DNA from: Cloeon dipterum
Taxonomy: Eukaryota; Arthropoda; Insecta; Ephemeroptera; Baetidae
Direction: 5' to 3'
DNA: 64,000 nt
Assembly: GCF_949628265.1 (NCBI RefSeq)
Contig: NC_088789.1
Span: forward strand, 17,966,883 to 18,030,882
A model generated the notes under the pieces. It was not told the DNA's origin. It was given only the letters and a program-made list of their open reading frames with translations, and did not search any database. How positions within the stretch are numbered: the first letter of the stretch is position 1; the number at the start of each line of letters is the position of its first letter. A program made the position numbers and the translations under genes. Below, in pieces: positions 12,505 through 24,397 of this stretch.

Positions 12505-13180
12505 CGTTTTGTAACTGAAGATGTGTTACTAATTAAAAACATGCAAATATCTTTGGTCTAAGTTTCAAATCTTCAGTCGCTGTGGTGTTTTTTTTTTAAG
12601 AAATATATTTATTTTTTAAGAAATCACTACAGGGACGTGCAAATGAGCACGGGTCATGAGTTAAATGTTATATTTTTTTGTAAATTGAAAATTTTTGCAA
12701 AACCAGTTCATCGTTAATTAAAACAGGATTTTAGTAAAACAAAATTTCAAAAGAAGTGAAGTTTGTAGAGTTTCCGCACTTTCGGACGCGTGCAACGCGT
12801 TTTTTCAATTCATTTTTAATAAAAAATGCGGCAATTTTTTTTTAAACCAGTCATTTATCCCATGGTTAACTCGTTGAGAAGCAAACATATTATTCGTTGA
12901 TGGCACACTTTGCAAAAATATATCAATTGTTTACCGTTTACAACCCGAATTATCTCTATAAACTCGATTATTGAAAAGCTTTTATTTGTGCTGAAAATTA
13001 TCCAATTCAAATTAATCGATTATTCTTGCACCCCCAGGAACAAAGAATTTGATTTAAAATTATGATTCTCAATCATGTGGAAATAACTTCAATTAACTAG
13101 GTCCTCTTGAGTCGGCTTGTTTACTTTTTATGATCAAAACTCCCTGCTGATTGGCTGAATGATCGTGGTCTGGTGTCTGG
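12505..13180. other. Intergenic, AT-rich
   Basis: No gene or clear repeat seen. The right end contains TTGGCTGAATGATCGTGGTC, the start of the region duplicated again at about 16150 in front of the pseudogene. Confidence 0.5.
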
Positions 13181-13257
13181 TAATAAAGGCGCCACGGCTC
13201 CGCTCGGCACTCTTCTAATAAAAGCACACCAGGAGCAGCGCAGACTTTGTATTCGCG

Positions 13258-13262
13258 TCAGT
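13258..13262 (+). promoter_or_regulatory. Candidate initiator of the Methuselah-like gene
   Basis: TCAGT, the arthropod initiator consensus, about 100 bases before the ATG. An AT-rich TAATAAAAG lies about 40 bases upstream (13216-13224), a loose spacing for a TATA box. Confidence 0.35.
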
Positions 13263-13359
13263 GAGTCAGTCAGTAGTCAATTCATTAGTAAATTTGGCGG
13301 CTTGGAAAACAACGCCCTCGCAGCCTTCTCTGTTCGAACCTCTTCTCGCAGTCCGCAAA

Positions 13360-15561
13360 ATGACGTCAACGAGTACGATCATCTTCGTTTTATTCGCGCT
13401 TCAATTTGCAAATGGGCAAAATTGCCCTCCCGAAGAGCCGCGGCTCAAACTGCGAAAGGAGCAGGTTAAAGAGCCCATAAATGGAACTGGTATTATATAC
13501 AAAGGAAGAGTCTTCGAGGAAGGAGAATTTTCTGAGAGCAAAGGGTTTTTCTTTATTTGCAAGTGTGACGTCATCCCCTGCATAAAAACTTGCACTGATC
13601 TTGGTGAGTTATGTTTTAATTTAAATCAATTCCATAAATGCATAAATAATCATCAATTTTATTAAATTGTACAATTTATTTTTTTCGTGGTCAATTTAGA
13701 GTGTTTGATAAAATTTTACAATACTCCAAAGGAATTGAGTTGACGCCGTTAAAATTTACACTTTGCTAGAGATGTCTAATAAATTCCAACCTGCGATAAT
13801 ATCTGGAATAGTGATCGCATCTCAATAAACTTTACATTTTTTTAAATCTGCTCAGCGAAACGAATCGAATGCTGTGCAATTTTCATACTTTACAATGGTT
13901 CAAGATTTTTCCAAAATTTTCCAGCAGAAAAATGCTCTGGAAAAAACGCTCGCAGGAAATGTAACGGCTTGTAATAGAGTTATAATGTTGTCTAAGATTT
14001 TTTCCATGTAATTAGGCTTCATTTTGGCAATTTCAATTTTATAAGTGAATTTTTAAAATAGATTTTCCGGGAAATATTTCCCAAATATTTTGAAATTTGT
14101 AAATATCATTCGATTTACGAATATTTCGATATTTTTGCTCTAGCACTGATAAAGACACTAATTTGACCAATTAATTTTTCTTTGTTATTTTAAATTATTA
14201 TTATCATCTTTGATTTACAGAAAAAGGAGAATTTTTTGCGCCGAAAGAAGGTTTCGAAATTGACGTAGAGCTGGAAGATGGTACATCAAAGAGAGTGGAT
14301 TTTTACAAGCACTTCTACGCTTACAGCGAAACACGCGATTGCACTTTGTTTACGCTGCATGAGAGTGGCTACAAAATATTATCCAATGGAAGCTTCTTAA
14401 TCGAATCAGTTTTGTTGGATAATTCAGAATTCTGCATTGCAATGGAAAAGGTCCAACTATTAACATTACAATTTCTTAGTGTATATAAATGATGCTTGAT
14501 TTTTATTTTTAGACTGGAGAGCTGAGCATAAAAATGTGCGAAGAAGACCTGGATCAGGAAGAAATTGATATTTTCTACGAGACGGTTGAAAATTACAAAA
14601 CTTTTTCCATCGAGATTTCTGTGTCCGCCTGTTTCCTCCTTCTGGCCCTCATCGCGATTTTGGTCTCGAGTGAGAGACAAACTATGCTTGGAATTCTTTC
14701 AATTTGCTTCTGCACCACTCTGATAATATTCTACTTGATTTCTGCAATCGTTATGTATTATATCGCCGAAGAATCAGATGAGGATAGCCGATGCACGTCA
14801 ATAGGTAATCAATTTAAAAACGGTCAAAATATGAATTAAATTCTAATATTATTTCAGCTTTCCTTTTGTTGATCGTTGGGTTGAGCCCGTACTGCTGGCT
14901 AACCTCGATGTGTTTGGAGTATTATTTAGCAGAGAGGTCAGTGAAGTCAATAGACCTTGCAATGTGATAGCTGAAATTTATTTGCAGAGACAGAAAGGTT
15001 GTCCGACTTATTGGATTTGCTATTTTCTCGACAATTGTGCCATGCGGATTTTATTTAATTGCATTTGCTGTTGAATGGATGGACCACGAATTTTTGGAAA
15101 ACTGCAACTTTCACGGTAAATTCCATTCACAAAAATGCATAGAACAAAAATTAATTCTGAGATTTTTGAAGATATTCCGCTGCTTACTCAATTCCTTGAC
15201 TGGCCAAGTGGTGTAATTTGCCTCGCTAACTTTCCTATTCTTGCATTTACAATTTACAAGCAAAGACTGGTTGCAAAATGGTGAGAATTATATGTTTAGT
15301 AATTTTCTTTGATTTTAGACTGATCTTTTTTTCTTCAGGGTTGTAGTCAACGTTTTGCTTACGATTTTGATGATAATTCCTCCTTTGACGCACCTGTTCT
15401 CAACGTGGATCACAGAAATTTCTTCTTCGACCAAAGTTTTCGTGTTTCACTTTAATTGTTTGAGCGGAATTTTTGTCTTTGTTATAATCTTTTTCTTGCT
15501 TTTGCCGCAGGGATGCTGTTCTAAACATGGCGTGTACCGAACACAACAACAAAGTCAATGA
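13360..15561 (+). CDS. Methuselah-like G protein-coupled receptor
   Basis: Seven exons: 13360-13603, 14221-14450, 14513-14804, 14858-14936, 14988-15115, 15172-15280 and 15339-15561. Every junction keeps the frame and the product is 434 residues. Signal peptide: MTSTSTIIFVLFALQFANG. The ectodomain (about 20-175) has Methuselah features: GIIYKGRVF, CKCDVIPCIKTC, a VELEDGTSKRVDF strand resembling VTLDDGS, and LSNGSFLIESVLLDNSEFC. Seven hydrophobic segments follow; SIEISVSACFLLLALIAILV is the first, and a YCWLTSMCLEYY motif in the third matches FFWLSVISLHLW of Methuselah. The C-tail is short (CCSKHGVYRTQQQSQ). Known: class B-like insect receptors, best studied in stress and lifespan; ligands vary. 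Five of the six introns are only 51-62 nt. The exon 2 donor is the unusual GTCCAA, but phase and acceptor fit. The ATG was chosen because it directly starts the signal peptide. Confidence 0.92.
13846..14000. repeat. Dispersed repeat R6, copy 1 (intron 1 of the receptor gene)
   Basis: Begins AATCTGCTCAGCGAAACGAA, resembling AATCTGCTCAGCGAGATGAA at 27795. Further shared pieces are GAAATGTAACGGCTTGTA versus GAAATGTAACTGCTTGTA. It lies in an intron in both places. Confidence 0.5.
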
Positions 15562-16130
15562 ATTTTTTATTTTATATAGTTTTAACTGTCAGAAATATAA
15601 AGACCCCATTAATGAATCTAGTTAAAGGGGTAAATATATACAATTTTTGCATTTTTAGCCCAGCATGTGGTTCTTGCACTCTAATATTTGTGTAATTATG
15701 CAATAACTCATCTTTAGCGAGGGAAAATCAAATCAGATTTTGCCAAATGCTTTTAAAACGGTTTTTGTCAGTATTTATTTCGCTTGATTTAGATTTCTCC
15801 CATGCGATCTAACCAAGAGTGTGCGAATTAGGTGGTAAAACTCCCTAACCTGTGAAATAAATCGCGATTCTTTAATTGTGAGACAGTGCTCACCGATTGA
15901 TTCTACCTTTCAGTCGATTTTCTCACAAATTAAACGGCAAACTGTCTAATTTATTACTTTCACACATTTGAAATAAAACAAAAGTTGCAATTAATGGAAT
16001 GATTTTTTACACTCAATTTCCTACACGGATTCTCCAATTTTTTTTTAGAAATTTTAAAAATAACTCAAGAAAATTAAAATAAACCACAGCTCAATGATCT
16101 TCAATTAACAGATTCATATTCCTGCTTCTT
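15562..16130. other. Intergenic between receptor and pseudogene
   Basis: AT-rich; holds the second copy of repeat R3 at about 15778-15908. No AATAAA close to the receptor stop; CAGAAATATAAAG near 15591 may serve instead. Confidence 0.4.
15778..15908. repeat. Dispersed repeat R3, copy 2
   Basis: Counterpart of 2285-2412: CGCTTGATTTAGATTTCTCC, GTGCGAATTAG and GCTCACCGATTGATT align in order. Confidence 0.45.
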
Positions 16131-16134
16131 TTAA

Positions 16135-16890
16135 CCAAAACAAAACTTGCTAATGATTGGCTGTCTGTGCGTGGTCTAGTTAAATTCCCGCTTCTAAATT
16201 TTGTCGGCTCGAAAAACAAACCATCGCCACCGCAGCTTTCTCTCTCGAAACTTCTAGCAGTGTGCAAAATGTCACCAAGAAGCAGGATCCTTTTAATTTG
16301 CACTACATTTTTATTTACGTTTCAATTTTCGTGTTGCCAAAATTTCCAGACTGAAGAGCCACAGCTAAATCTGCCAAAAAAAGGAGTAAGTTATGGAGTA
16401 AATTTTTAAATACTTTTAAATGCTGCAGTCATCTCGCATTGCATTGCCAGTCAGAAACTCTTGATGAAAGCTGCACGCCAATTGGTAAATTTCCACCTGA
16501 AAAAAAAAACAAATCAAAAGTGAAATTTCACCACATATTTTAGCATCCATTATGTTGATTGCTGGACTGATTGTTGGCTAACGTCGATGTGATTGGAGTT
16601 TTATTTAACAGGCAGGAAAGATAGTTTTAAAAGCATTTAAAACACTCAAATTATTTTTTGTAGTGATAAGAAGATTTTACGATTTATTGGATTGGCCATA
16701 TTCTCGACCCTTGTGCCAAGAGGATAATACTTGCTTGCATTTTATCTTCAACACGAATGTTCGGAAGATATATACATGTGGTAATATTTAATTCGTACAA
16801 TCCCAACATTTTGTAAATAAATCTAAATTACTTGCAGATATTGCGCTGATAAGTTCCAAGCTGCATTGGCTGAGTGGTGCGATGTTAGAC
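16135..16890 (+). pseudogene. Decayed partial copy of the Methuselah-like receptor gene
   Basis: Homology to 13130-15280 is visible in order. The promoter stretch matches (TTGGCTG...CGTGGTC, GGCTCGAAAAACAA). The first exon starts at ATG 16269 and reads MSPRSRILLICTTFLFTFQF then CQNFQTEEPQLNLPKK. The end of exon 3 matches (LDESCTPI versus DEDSRCTSI). In exon 4, GGCTAACGTCGATGTGATTG carries TGA where the parent has TGT. Exon 5 matches (TTATTGGATTGGCCATATTC) and so does the start of exon 6. The ectodomain exon 2 and most of exon 3 are gone, exon 4 has lost bases, and exons 6-7 are cut off. Because intron boundaries remain, this is a DNA-level tandem duplication, not a retrocopy. The leader could still be transcribed and would give a short secreted peptide at most. 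Confidence 0.88.
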
Positions 16891-19080
16891 GTGTCAAAAT
16901 ATTTTAAAATCAGCATTAAAGTTAATTTTGATTAATGTTAATAGAAATCCTCGCACACTGCGTGATTAACTGCCCAAGTTGTTCAAGACTAGGTGTCCGA
17001 AACTGTCCGAACATGCTAGTTTAGAGAGACGCCGCTTGATGGCGTGATTGCTTTGTATTTGATATTGAAGAAATGTAAGAGCTAGCAACTCTAACTTAAT
17101 TTAAATGTCAACTTTCTAACTCACTTACAGTACGAAAAAACATTTTTTGGCGAAAATATATGATTTAAAATAAATTGACTTCACTTCACTTGTGATATTG
17201 TGGCATTTTCCGACATTATAAACCCTTAGCCTGTAAATACAGGTCATTAAAATGATCAATTAAATGGATATAAAGTTAAACACTCAGTAAGTTTCATTGC
17301 ATATTAAATATGCATCATTTGTTAACAAAAACTGCATTGCAATTTGTTTTAGAACTTTATGCATTTTTATTAAAAAAAGAATTTATAAGTCAACAAGTTT
17401 TTGCCCCGAAAATAAATAACGCTAAACTGAAAACACAGCGATGATTTTTCCAATAGAATAAAATAATCAGTTCAATAACTCTTGCTATTAATAATCGAGA
17501 GCAGCTCTCAAATAATACGTCACATTGATCAACGATGGCTGTGTTGCTGTCCACCATAGAACTATTCCACGTCAGAAGAGTATTTTTAATGTTTTTAATG
17601 ATCCCGGCATGCAAATACAGACGCATTCCAATTTATTTTAAGACATGCGTGTGCTATTAGTAGATGTTTCCGATCACTATTTTCGTGTCTCTCGTGCGTC
17701 AAAGTTGGATGAACGTGTGTCGCTCTGTGATCCTTAACTATTCGATCCAAAATCATTAAAAAAAAGGAAAAGTAAAAAAATTGTTAAGGAAAAGTCTAAT
17801 TTATTTTACAAATTTAGCAGTCTTGAAATTGTTTAAAATATAATAATTTACAATGTGTAACCACTTGAACGACGCCTGACGGGCTCAGTATAATTTGTTA
17901 GATCTGCATTCCGTTGGAACTGTCAAGTCAAGAGCTTTCAGAATATGTGCAATTTGACCTGTTGAAAGCAATCAGGGTACTAAAGAAACACTATAGATTG
18001 AGGTCACACAGATTCATTTTCTCAGCTATTTTCTAAATTTAAAATACATTGGTGGATTTGTACAGGAAAATTGTGAGAAATCATTCTTATCTTAGCCTAA
18101 AATATTCTCCAAAAAATAGGAAAAAGCTAACATTATCCCAGGTTGCCATTTGAGAAATTTGGCAAAACCTAAAATTTAATTGTTATATAATGGATCCTGA
18201 ATTTGATTACTTTGCATATAAGAGATTAATTATTCAAACCGACTGCTAATTTTAGTAAAAAAACATGTTCATTTCAATTGTTGCCTCAAACGGAAATCTT
18301 TAAAGTTGCACCTTGGACCAATCAGGCGCACCAAAAGAATGTAAACGGTTATTGCAAAGCATGGGCCAATTGGAGTTTGCTCCACTGATACAATTGCATG
18401 TATAGAAAATAAATAAAGGCTGCTCGCACGGGGCAAAAGTGTGAGGAGCGCAACACCTTGATTTCACCATTTAAGAAATGATTGCACGCGGAGGCGAGCA
18501 GCACGCCAAGTAGGGTGAGTAGCACCCGCTAATTGTACTCCCTCGCGCCTCGCTCTTGAATGTTGAACGTGGGCCAACGCGATCGTGAGCAAGAGGAAAG
18601 AGACTTCGAGACTTCTTGTACCCTTGACAGCACACACTACATTGTAATTGTAGTGCAAATATACGCAATAGTCGGGTCAGCATAACACCCGTGGAAAGTG
18701 ACTCATAATTACGCAACTTCAACGTGGAAAATTCATTTTTAGTAAATTAGCTAAGCGTGGATGCTTGGCATCTGTTTATTTTCTTGTAAAAAACAAATTA
18801 AAACTGACATTAATTATCAAATTATGGTTTGAAATAATTTTTTCTGGGCTTTCAATTATGTTGAAGATAGTCATCGTGCAATTTTAAGGCTTTTAAAATT
18901 GTTTAAAACCATCAAAATTAACCATGTGAACTCTATTAAAATTTTAACTTTTTTCAAAATATTCGTTTTACGATTTTAGTACTACATTTGTTGGTAGTTT
19001 AATTTTTTATCTTTGTGGCATTTAAAATTTTAAAATCGGTTAAAAATGGATTTCAAACCATTTAGTCAATTTAATAGTTC
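16891..19080. other. Intergenic, no gene recognised
   Basis: Mostly AT-rich. A GC-richer patch at 18405-18620 has AATAAATAAAGG about 30 bases upstream and a GTGAGTAG donor-like site near 18515, so a non-coding first exon is possible. I see no supported open frame. Confidence 0.4.
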
Positions 19081-19584
19081 TGTAGGGATACCCCCATCCC
19101 GTCAAACAATGACCACTCTGCAACACACAATTCACATAACAGACAAATCACATTGTTTGACGAGCATATATAAACCGACGCGACACAATTCAAGAGAGAG
19201 AATTCCTGCAGCAGCCTTGACGACCGGACCAACCCTGAGGACAATCTGGACGACGATCCTGTAAGACGTAAAGATCGCCATTGCAGCGAGACGATGTTGC
19301 TTCCGTCCACGATGTTGTCGATCGCACGCCTGGACAAGCGGTACCACACTTCGGATGCTACGCCACGCTTCACCGAAGTCCCTGACATACCCACTCGGAC
19401 ACGTCCCGAGTCTTTATTCCGTCTCATTCTCCGAGCCTCACCACTACATATATTATATTCAGCCACGCAGCCAAATCTACACATTTCCGATGTCGTCCTA
19501 TTTCTAAAAGTTGCAGCCTACAACTACAACTTTAATAAAATTCTTAATATAGGAAACAACTGCGCATCTTAATTCTTTCCTATA
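19081..19584 (+). mobile_element. Probable solo LTR of an LTR retrotransposon
   Basis: A 504-base block begins TGTAGG and ends CCTATA, the expected TG...CA inverted ends with one mismatch. It is flanked on both sides by GTTC (19077-19080 and 19585-19588), a 4-base target duplication. Inside, a TATATAAA box at 19167-19174 and an AATAAA at 19533-19538 give the LTR promoter and polyadenylation layout. Base composition is more balanced than in the flanks. A plus-strand frame stays open from about 19174 to 19572 but resembles no protein I know and is better explained by composition. No internal retrotransposon genes flank it, which points to LTR-LTR recombination. Superfamily not determined. Confidence 0.65.
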
Positions 19585-22500
19585 GTTCAATGCAAAATTA
19601 ACTCTGATTTTTAGAAATTTTCCGACCTTTTCTAAATATTTACTTGTCAAGCATTTCAACGATCATTCCGGAAAAATTATGATTTCGTCGAATTTAATAA
19701 ATCACATTTAATTGAATAATTGATTTAAGACAGAAAATTTTTATCTTAATTTTATTATTTTTCATCTAAACATCGGTCTAAATTTTGACCTTCCAACAGG
19801 CGAAACAACAAGCTCCGACCACAGCTAATGCAATTAAAATTTTATAGGACAGAAGCGGCTAAATTGAAAATAGGACGAATCTCGAGCGTTTGAAAAGAGG
19901 TTTTGTTGACCACTGCATCGCAACCCTTGCATAACCACAGCGCTGGTCTGAAATTTATTGCTTTGACGGGCCAAATTTTTCTCCGCCCGCCAGTTTAACT
20001 TTGTTTACGACGCATTTTATAAATTCTACGACTCAGCAGTGTCTCAAAAATGTTATCTTTGACAATAAATCCTCTACAAATTCGAAGAAAATAATGCAAT
20101 TCGAAGACAATTAAATATATTTTGCAGTTCATGCCAGCGTTACGCGAATGTTTGGAAGGCAAGAAGAGTGACTAGGCTGTCGTCTCCGCCTCTTTTCACT
20201 CGTAATAGTTTCTCCGCGCGGCTGCTGCATCCCGAAATAGCCCGCTTACGAAAACATTCTCACTCCATTATCGCGCGAGCTGCTGGGCTAAATCATTTCG
20301 ACGCATAAGACGCTGCTCATCTGGAGTGGAATGCAGCAGCTGACCAAAAGGAGTTCAATCGGCATTGGATTGGATGACTCCCCGAAGGCGATTCGCGGAA
20401 AAGATGTTAATGCATCCGACGCCTCCAGCTCAATTGCTCCCGTTTCTATCTAAATTTAAATCTTTCCCTTCTGCGTCGCTGGTGGGAAAAATTTCACCTT
20501 GAGTCATTTTAACAAAAAAAAGAGAAGCTTTCATCGGTAAAACTTTAGCTGCATCCAAATAAAGAAAATTTGTTTCAGATTAGATTTTTCTTTCCTGAAG
20601 TTTTTAAAAATTTTGATTAAATTTGAAAATCAGCAATTTTTTCAATGGAAGCCAGCGATACCAAGATTATATTTAGCCCCCAAATTTTTGCAACGAAATT
20701 TACGTCTTCAGTGACGTGCTTGTATTTCGAAATTGCTGAAACTCAAGCATTTGAAAACACAAAATCGATAATCTGCAGTTGTTTACGTCATTTTGCGGTT
20801 TATTTTAGTGCAAATTTTATTTTTAGGTCCTGCGTATTGTTTACTTCTGGGAAACTACCATTCCACATTAAATTAAAATTAACCCCTGATTCGATCAAGC
20901 GGTTCAACGACCACTTGACACATACGTAAAACTCTATTTTGGATTTTTCGCTCGATTTCTTTCAACTGTTGACTCCGGCAAAGAGATTTATTACATGGGG
21001 ATGGTCAAGCGTAGAAATTTTCGCATGACTTTCTGGGATCAAACGAAGCGGATGTTTACCATTTCATTTTTTTCGTAAATGCTGACAGACACGTCAGTTT
21101 GAAATTTAAATCAGGTGAAAACATAACAAAAGCGAGGTTGAAACTGTGTTTTGCTAAGCCAACGTGTTATTTTTAGGCCTGTTGCAAAATGAAAAGTAGT
21201 CGGTTTGAAACAAAAGCAGATATGTTGTTCGTCTTTTTGATTTTATTATAAGAGGCATAGAATGCAAAATTCTTGTTGCCATTATTATAACTTATTCTTG
21301 AATAAAAAACCGCAAACATCAATGCAAGAAAAATTTTACTTTGCCTAAAATATAATTTAATCCTCTATTTTAAATGACTTCCGTAGAGTCAATTTTTTAA
21401 TATACGCTTGCTAATGCAAGTAATTTAAAATTTCCTTTATTTAAGAAATAAAATTTAGCTGTACGTTTCTAATTTAATCAAAACGAATTAAAAAAATTGA
21501 TGTTTTAATTCTAAAATAGTGTCGAGCAATCAGAGTCTAAGGAATATAGTAATAAGTGTTGTGAAAGCTCTCTCTTGTCCTTTTCCAAAAGGCACTTTGC
21601 GTCTTTTAACGAGGCTATTATTCGGCCGCCCTTGACTTTGCGTCCAGCGCGGTGGCGGTGGTTCTGCGTATCATAGGGGGCTGTTGGATGGAGAAGGAAG
21701 GCGGCGAAGGTCGAGCGGTGGCTAGCGTCACAAAGGAACCATCCGCGGCGGCGGCCCACCCATTCAGCGGCGCCAAAAACGCGGCAACGCTGTGCCGCAC
21801 GCTTTTTTGGCACGTAGCGCCGCCTTTTATGGACACTAGGGTCATGTTCCGTCCGCTGGCTGGCTCGCAAGTAGTGCACCACCCTCCGTCCGACCGACCG
21901 TCCGACGGACGACTCTCCGTCTGACCGAATTATTTTGCTCTTCACTCACTCAGTGGCGCGAACTAGTCACAAGGTCGGCAACGCACTCTTTTCTTTAAAT
22001 ACTGCTCTGACTCAATCGGCGCGACAATTACCAATCGATCGCTTGCCAAACGAAAACAACGCGCGCTTGGGAAAGGGATTATGGTGGATTACACTCGGAA
22101 TAGACCGTGATTAAGCAGGCTGAAATGCCAATTTGCATGCTCTATTTCGCTTCGAATAGCCCCTTTACCTTTCCTTGAGTGACTTTTCTAGAATTATAGA
22201 CAAATAGAATTCAACCATTTCCTCAATAAATGCTTATCAAGAGCTGAATCAAAATTAATTTAAGTCGTACGAAACCATCTATATGAGCCTAAATCGAAAA
22301 TCAACTAGACAGCATTATAAAGTATGGATCATAAATACATAAATGCATCCATTAAAAGTCAAAACTCACCCATGTCACATAACAGCTAAGGCAACCTTCC
22401 AGAAGGCATGAGCTTTTTATTGCTTACATAGGGATGTTCCTGCAGGCTACGGTAACACGACCATACCAATGGATATATTTTGACGAGTGGAATTGGAAAT

Positions 22501-23690
22501 GCACGAAAAATTAAAAATTTCGAAAAAAGCATGATTTCTAGAGAAATCTTAGCTTAAAATCGCTTTCTTCTTATTACGATTTTGAGAAGAAAAGTTGACA
22601 AATTATTGCTTCCTTTTATTTATCAGTGAAATTGTGTTTCTTTTCCACCTAAAATGTCAAATGATGGAGTTCCACGAGTTAGCCGTAGGGAAAATTACCC
22701 AGAAAGTTTAAGTTTGGTAAGGTTATTAAATCGAAAAATGCGTATACCAAATTCTCTGTGAATAGCAATCACTGGCACAGGGCGTATAATGGAAGGGAAT
22801 TATGAGATGGCAGGGTTGCTCCCCTGAAAATTAATTAAAGGTTGGCTCGTGTGTTTCAAAGCGCAGGATGTCGTAAATTTTTACCTTATTTTACGATATT
22901 TCATCTTAAGTTTGAATGAAATTGTTTTTATAGAAATAATCGAATACAAACTCCATTCATTACATTTCATTCACCAATAACTGGCAAAGATTCATTTTTA
23001 AAAATCAAGTTCTTATGCCCCATGTCATATTATGGACGAGAGAAAAGGGTTTTGTAATGTTAGTGCGCAAGTCCCTGAAACTCATGGCCAGGATAACAAC
23101 AAAAATAACTGCTAACTCGACCAATGAGTCGAACTGCTACAAAAAAATGGTTTTGCACGTCCCTTATGTAATTAAAATAAGTTTTATATTTTTCAAAATT
23201 ATGATATTTCATTTTAAATGTATGCTAGCTAAAACGCACTTTCGAAATTTGCAATAAATTTCCAATGCATCGGCCATACAACCCTATTTGCGATCTCCAA
23301 TTCGAACGGCGCCTGCAAAATCGAAGGCATGCAGCCTGCGCAGCTTCCATGACTAGCGGATGGCCTAACCGAGCAATTTCCCTTTCACTTTCCTCTTCTT
23401 CAGGAAATTATCTGCTTCACCGTGAAATTTTTTCAATAAGCTGAAATAACATTTGCCTTTTCTTCTAACCCTTCAGACGTGAGCTAAAAATTCCACGTAT
23501 TTTTAGCAGTGGCCGTGAAACAAAACGTATACACCGCAAACTCGGCTGCTTTCGCGGCAACGCGTCCAAAATTTGGGTCGCTTTCGCCAGAAGCGAGAAT
23601 GAAACGGCGGCCGGCACGTGTGTAGCGTGCAAGTGCATTAATTTTGTCACAGCGTACACACAACAGAATAATCGAGTCCAAAATCGCGAG
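19585..23690. other. Intergenic upstream of the muscle gene
   Basis: No gene supported. Two GC-richer islands (about 20150-20400 and 21600-22100) look like distal promoter or enhancer DNA. Long open frames at 21511-21945 (minus) and 21652-21924 (plus) lie over one GC-rich island and cancel each other. Repeat R5 copy 1 is at about 23036-23082. Confidence 0.45.
23036..23082. repeat. Dispersed repeat R5, copy 1
   Basis: TTTGTAATGTTAG.G..CAA.. followed by CTGAAACTC is shared with about 47585-47625. Short and diverged; low confidence. Confidence 0.3.
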
Positions 23691-24337
23691 ATTTACGCCC
23701 GCAGGATGTCCCAACGGCGGTCGGCGACGTCACCGCAGCGGGTGAGTGTGCAAGCAAGGGAGCCAGGCAAGGGGTTTGACAGATGTGGAGCAGCGCCATG
23801 ATTGGCTGAACCAGTGCCCCTCCCGGCCCCTCCGGCGGGCTTAGTCCCTGCTGCCGCGGCCCCAAGCCCCAGTTGCACTTCTGGCTGTGATTGTGAAGGT
23901 ACAAACCCTAGAAGGTACGTCCGCTTTAGACTGTTTCTCAACTGCACCTCTGCACTTTTTCGTTTCGCACAAAACACGGTTTGATTTTCAAATAATTCGA
24001 TCTAAAATAGTCTGTTTTTTCTTTGATTTTATTTTATTTTTCGAGGCTTGGCAATTTAATCATGAATTCAGTTTGCACGGCCGTGACGTCACGGCGAAGC
24101 GAGAGCACTTCTAAAATTAGCACGCTTTTTCGGTGGGCTTCCATAGTCACTTAAGGAGTGCCCCAGCGCGCGAATACAGGAATAGATACATGAATTCCTC
24201 GAATGTTCCAACTTACTTTCCGCAGCCCTTTGACGGGATGCTTCTAGAAAAAGCAATCGATCAGCCTCTCTGACTAATCAATTGGATGTCGACACACTCT
24301 CTAATTAGCATTCTTTCTTTTTCCCCTCTGCGCTAGC

Positions 24338-24397
24338 AGGTAACACCTAGTTCGACGACTCTTTAAAGCAACAGCCGAGACAACTCACCAAACGAAA
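24338..24397 (+). other. 5' UTR acceptor and leader of the myofilin gene
   Basis: A pyrimidine tract ending TAGCAG at 24339 looks like a 3' splice site in front of the leader 24340-24397. This implies an upstream non-coding first exon. A candidate is the GC-rich stretch ending at a GTGAGT donor at 23742. Confidence 0.4.

Noticed and set aside
19174..19572. Open frame of over 90 codons starting at ATG 19294
   Set aside because: It lies entirely inside the probable solo LTR, resembles no known protein, and an opposite-strand frame is equally long.
21511..21945. 144-residue minus-strand and 90-residue plus-strand frames
   Set aside because: Both overlap in one GC-rich island, are Arg/Ser/Ala-biased by composition, and lack domains or splice context.
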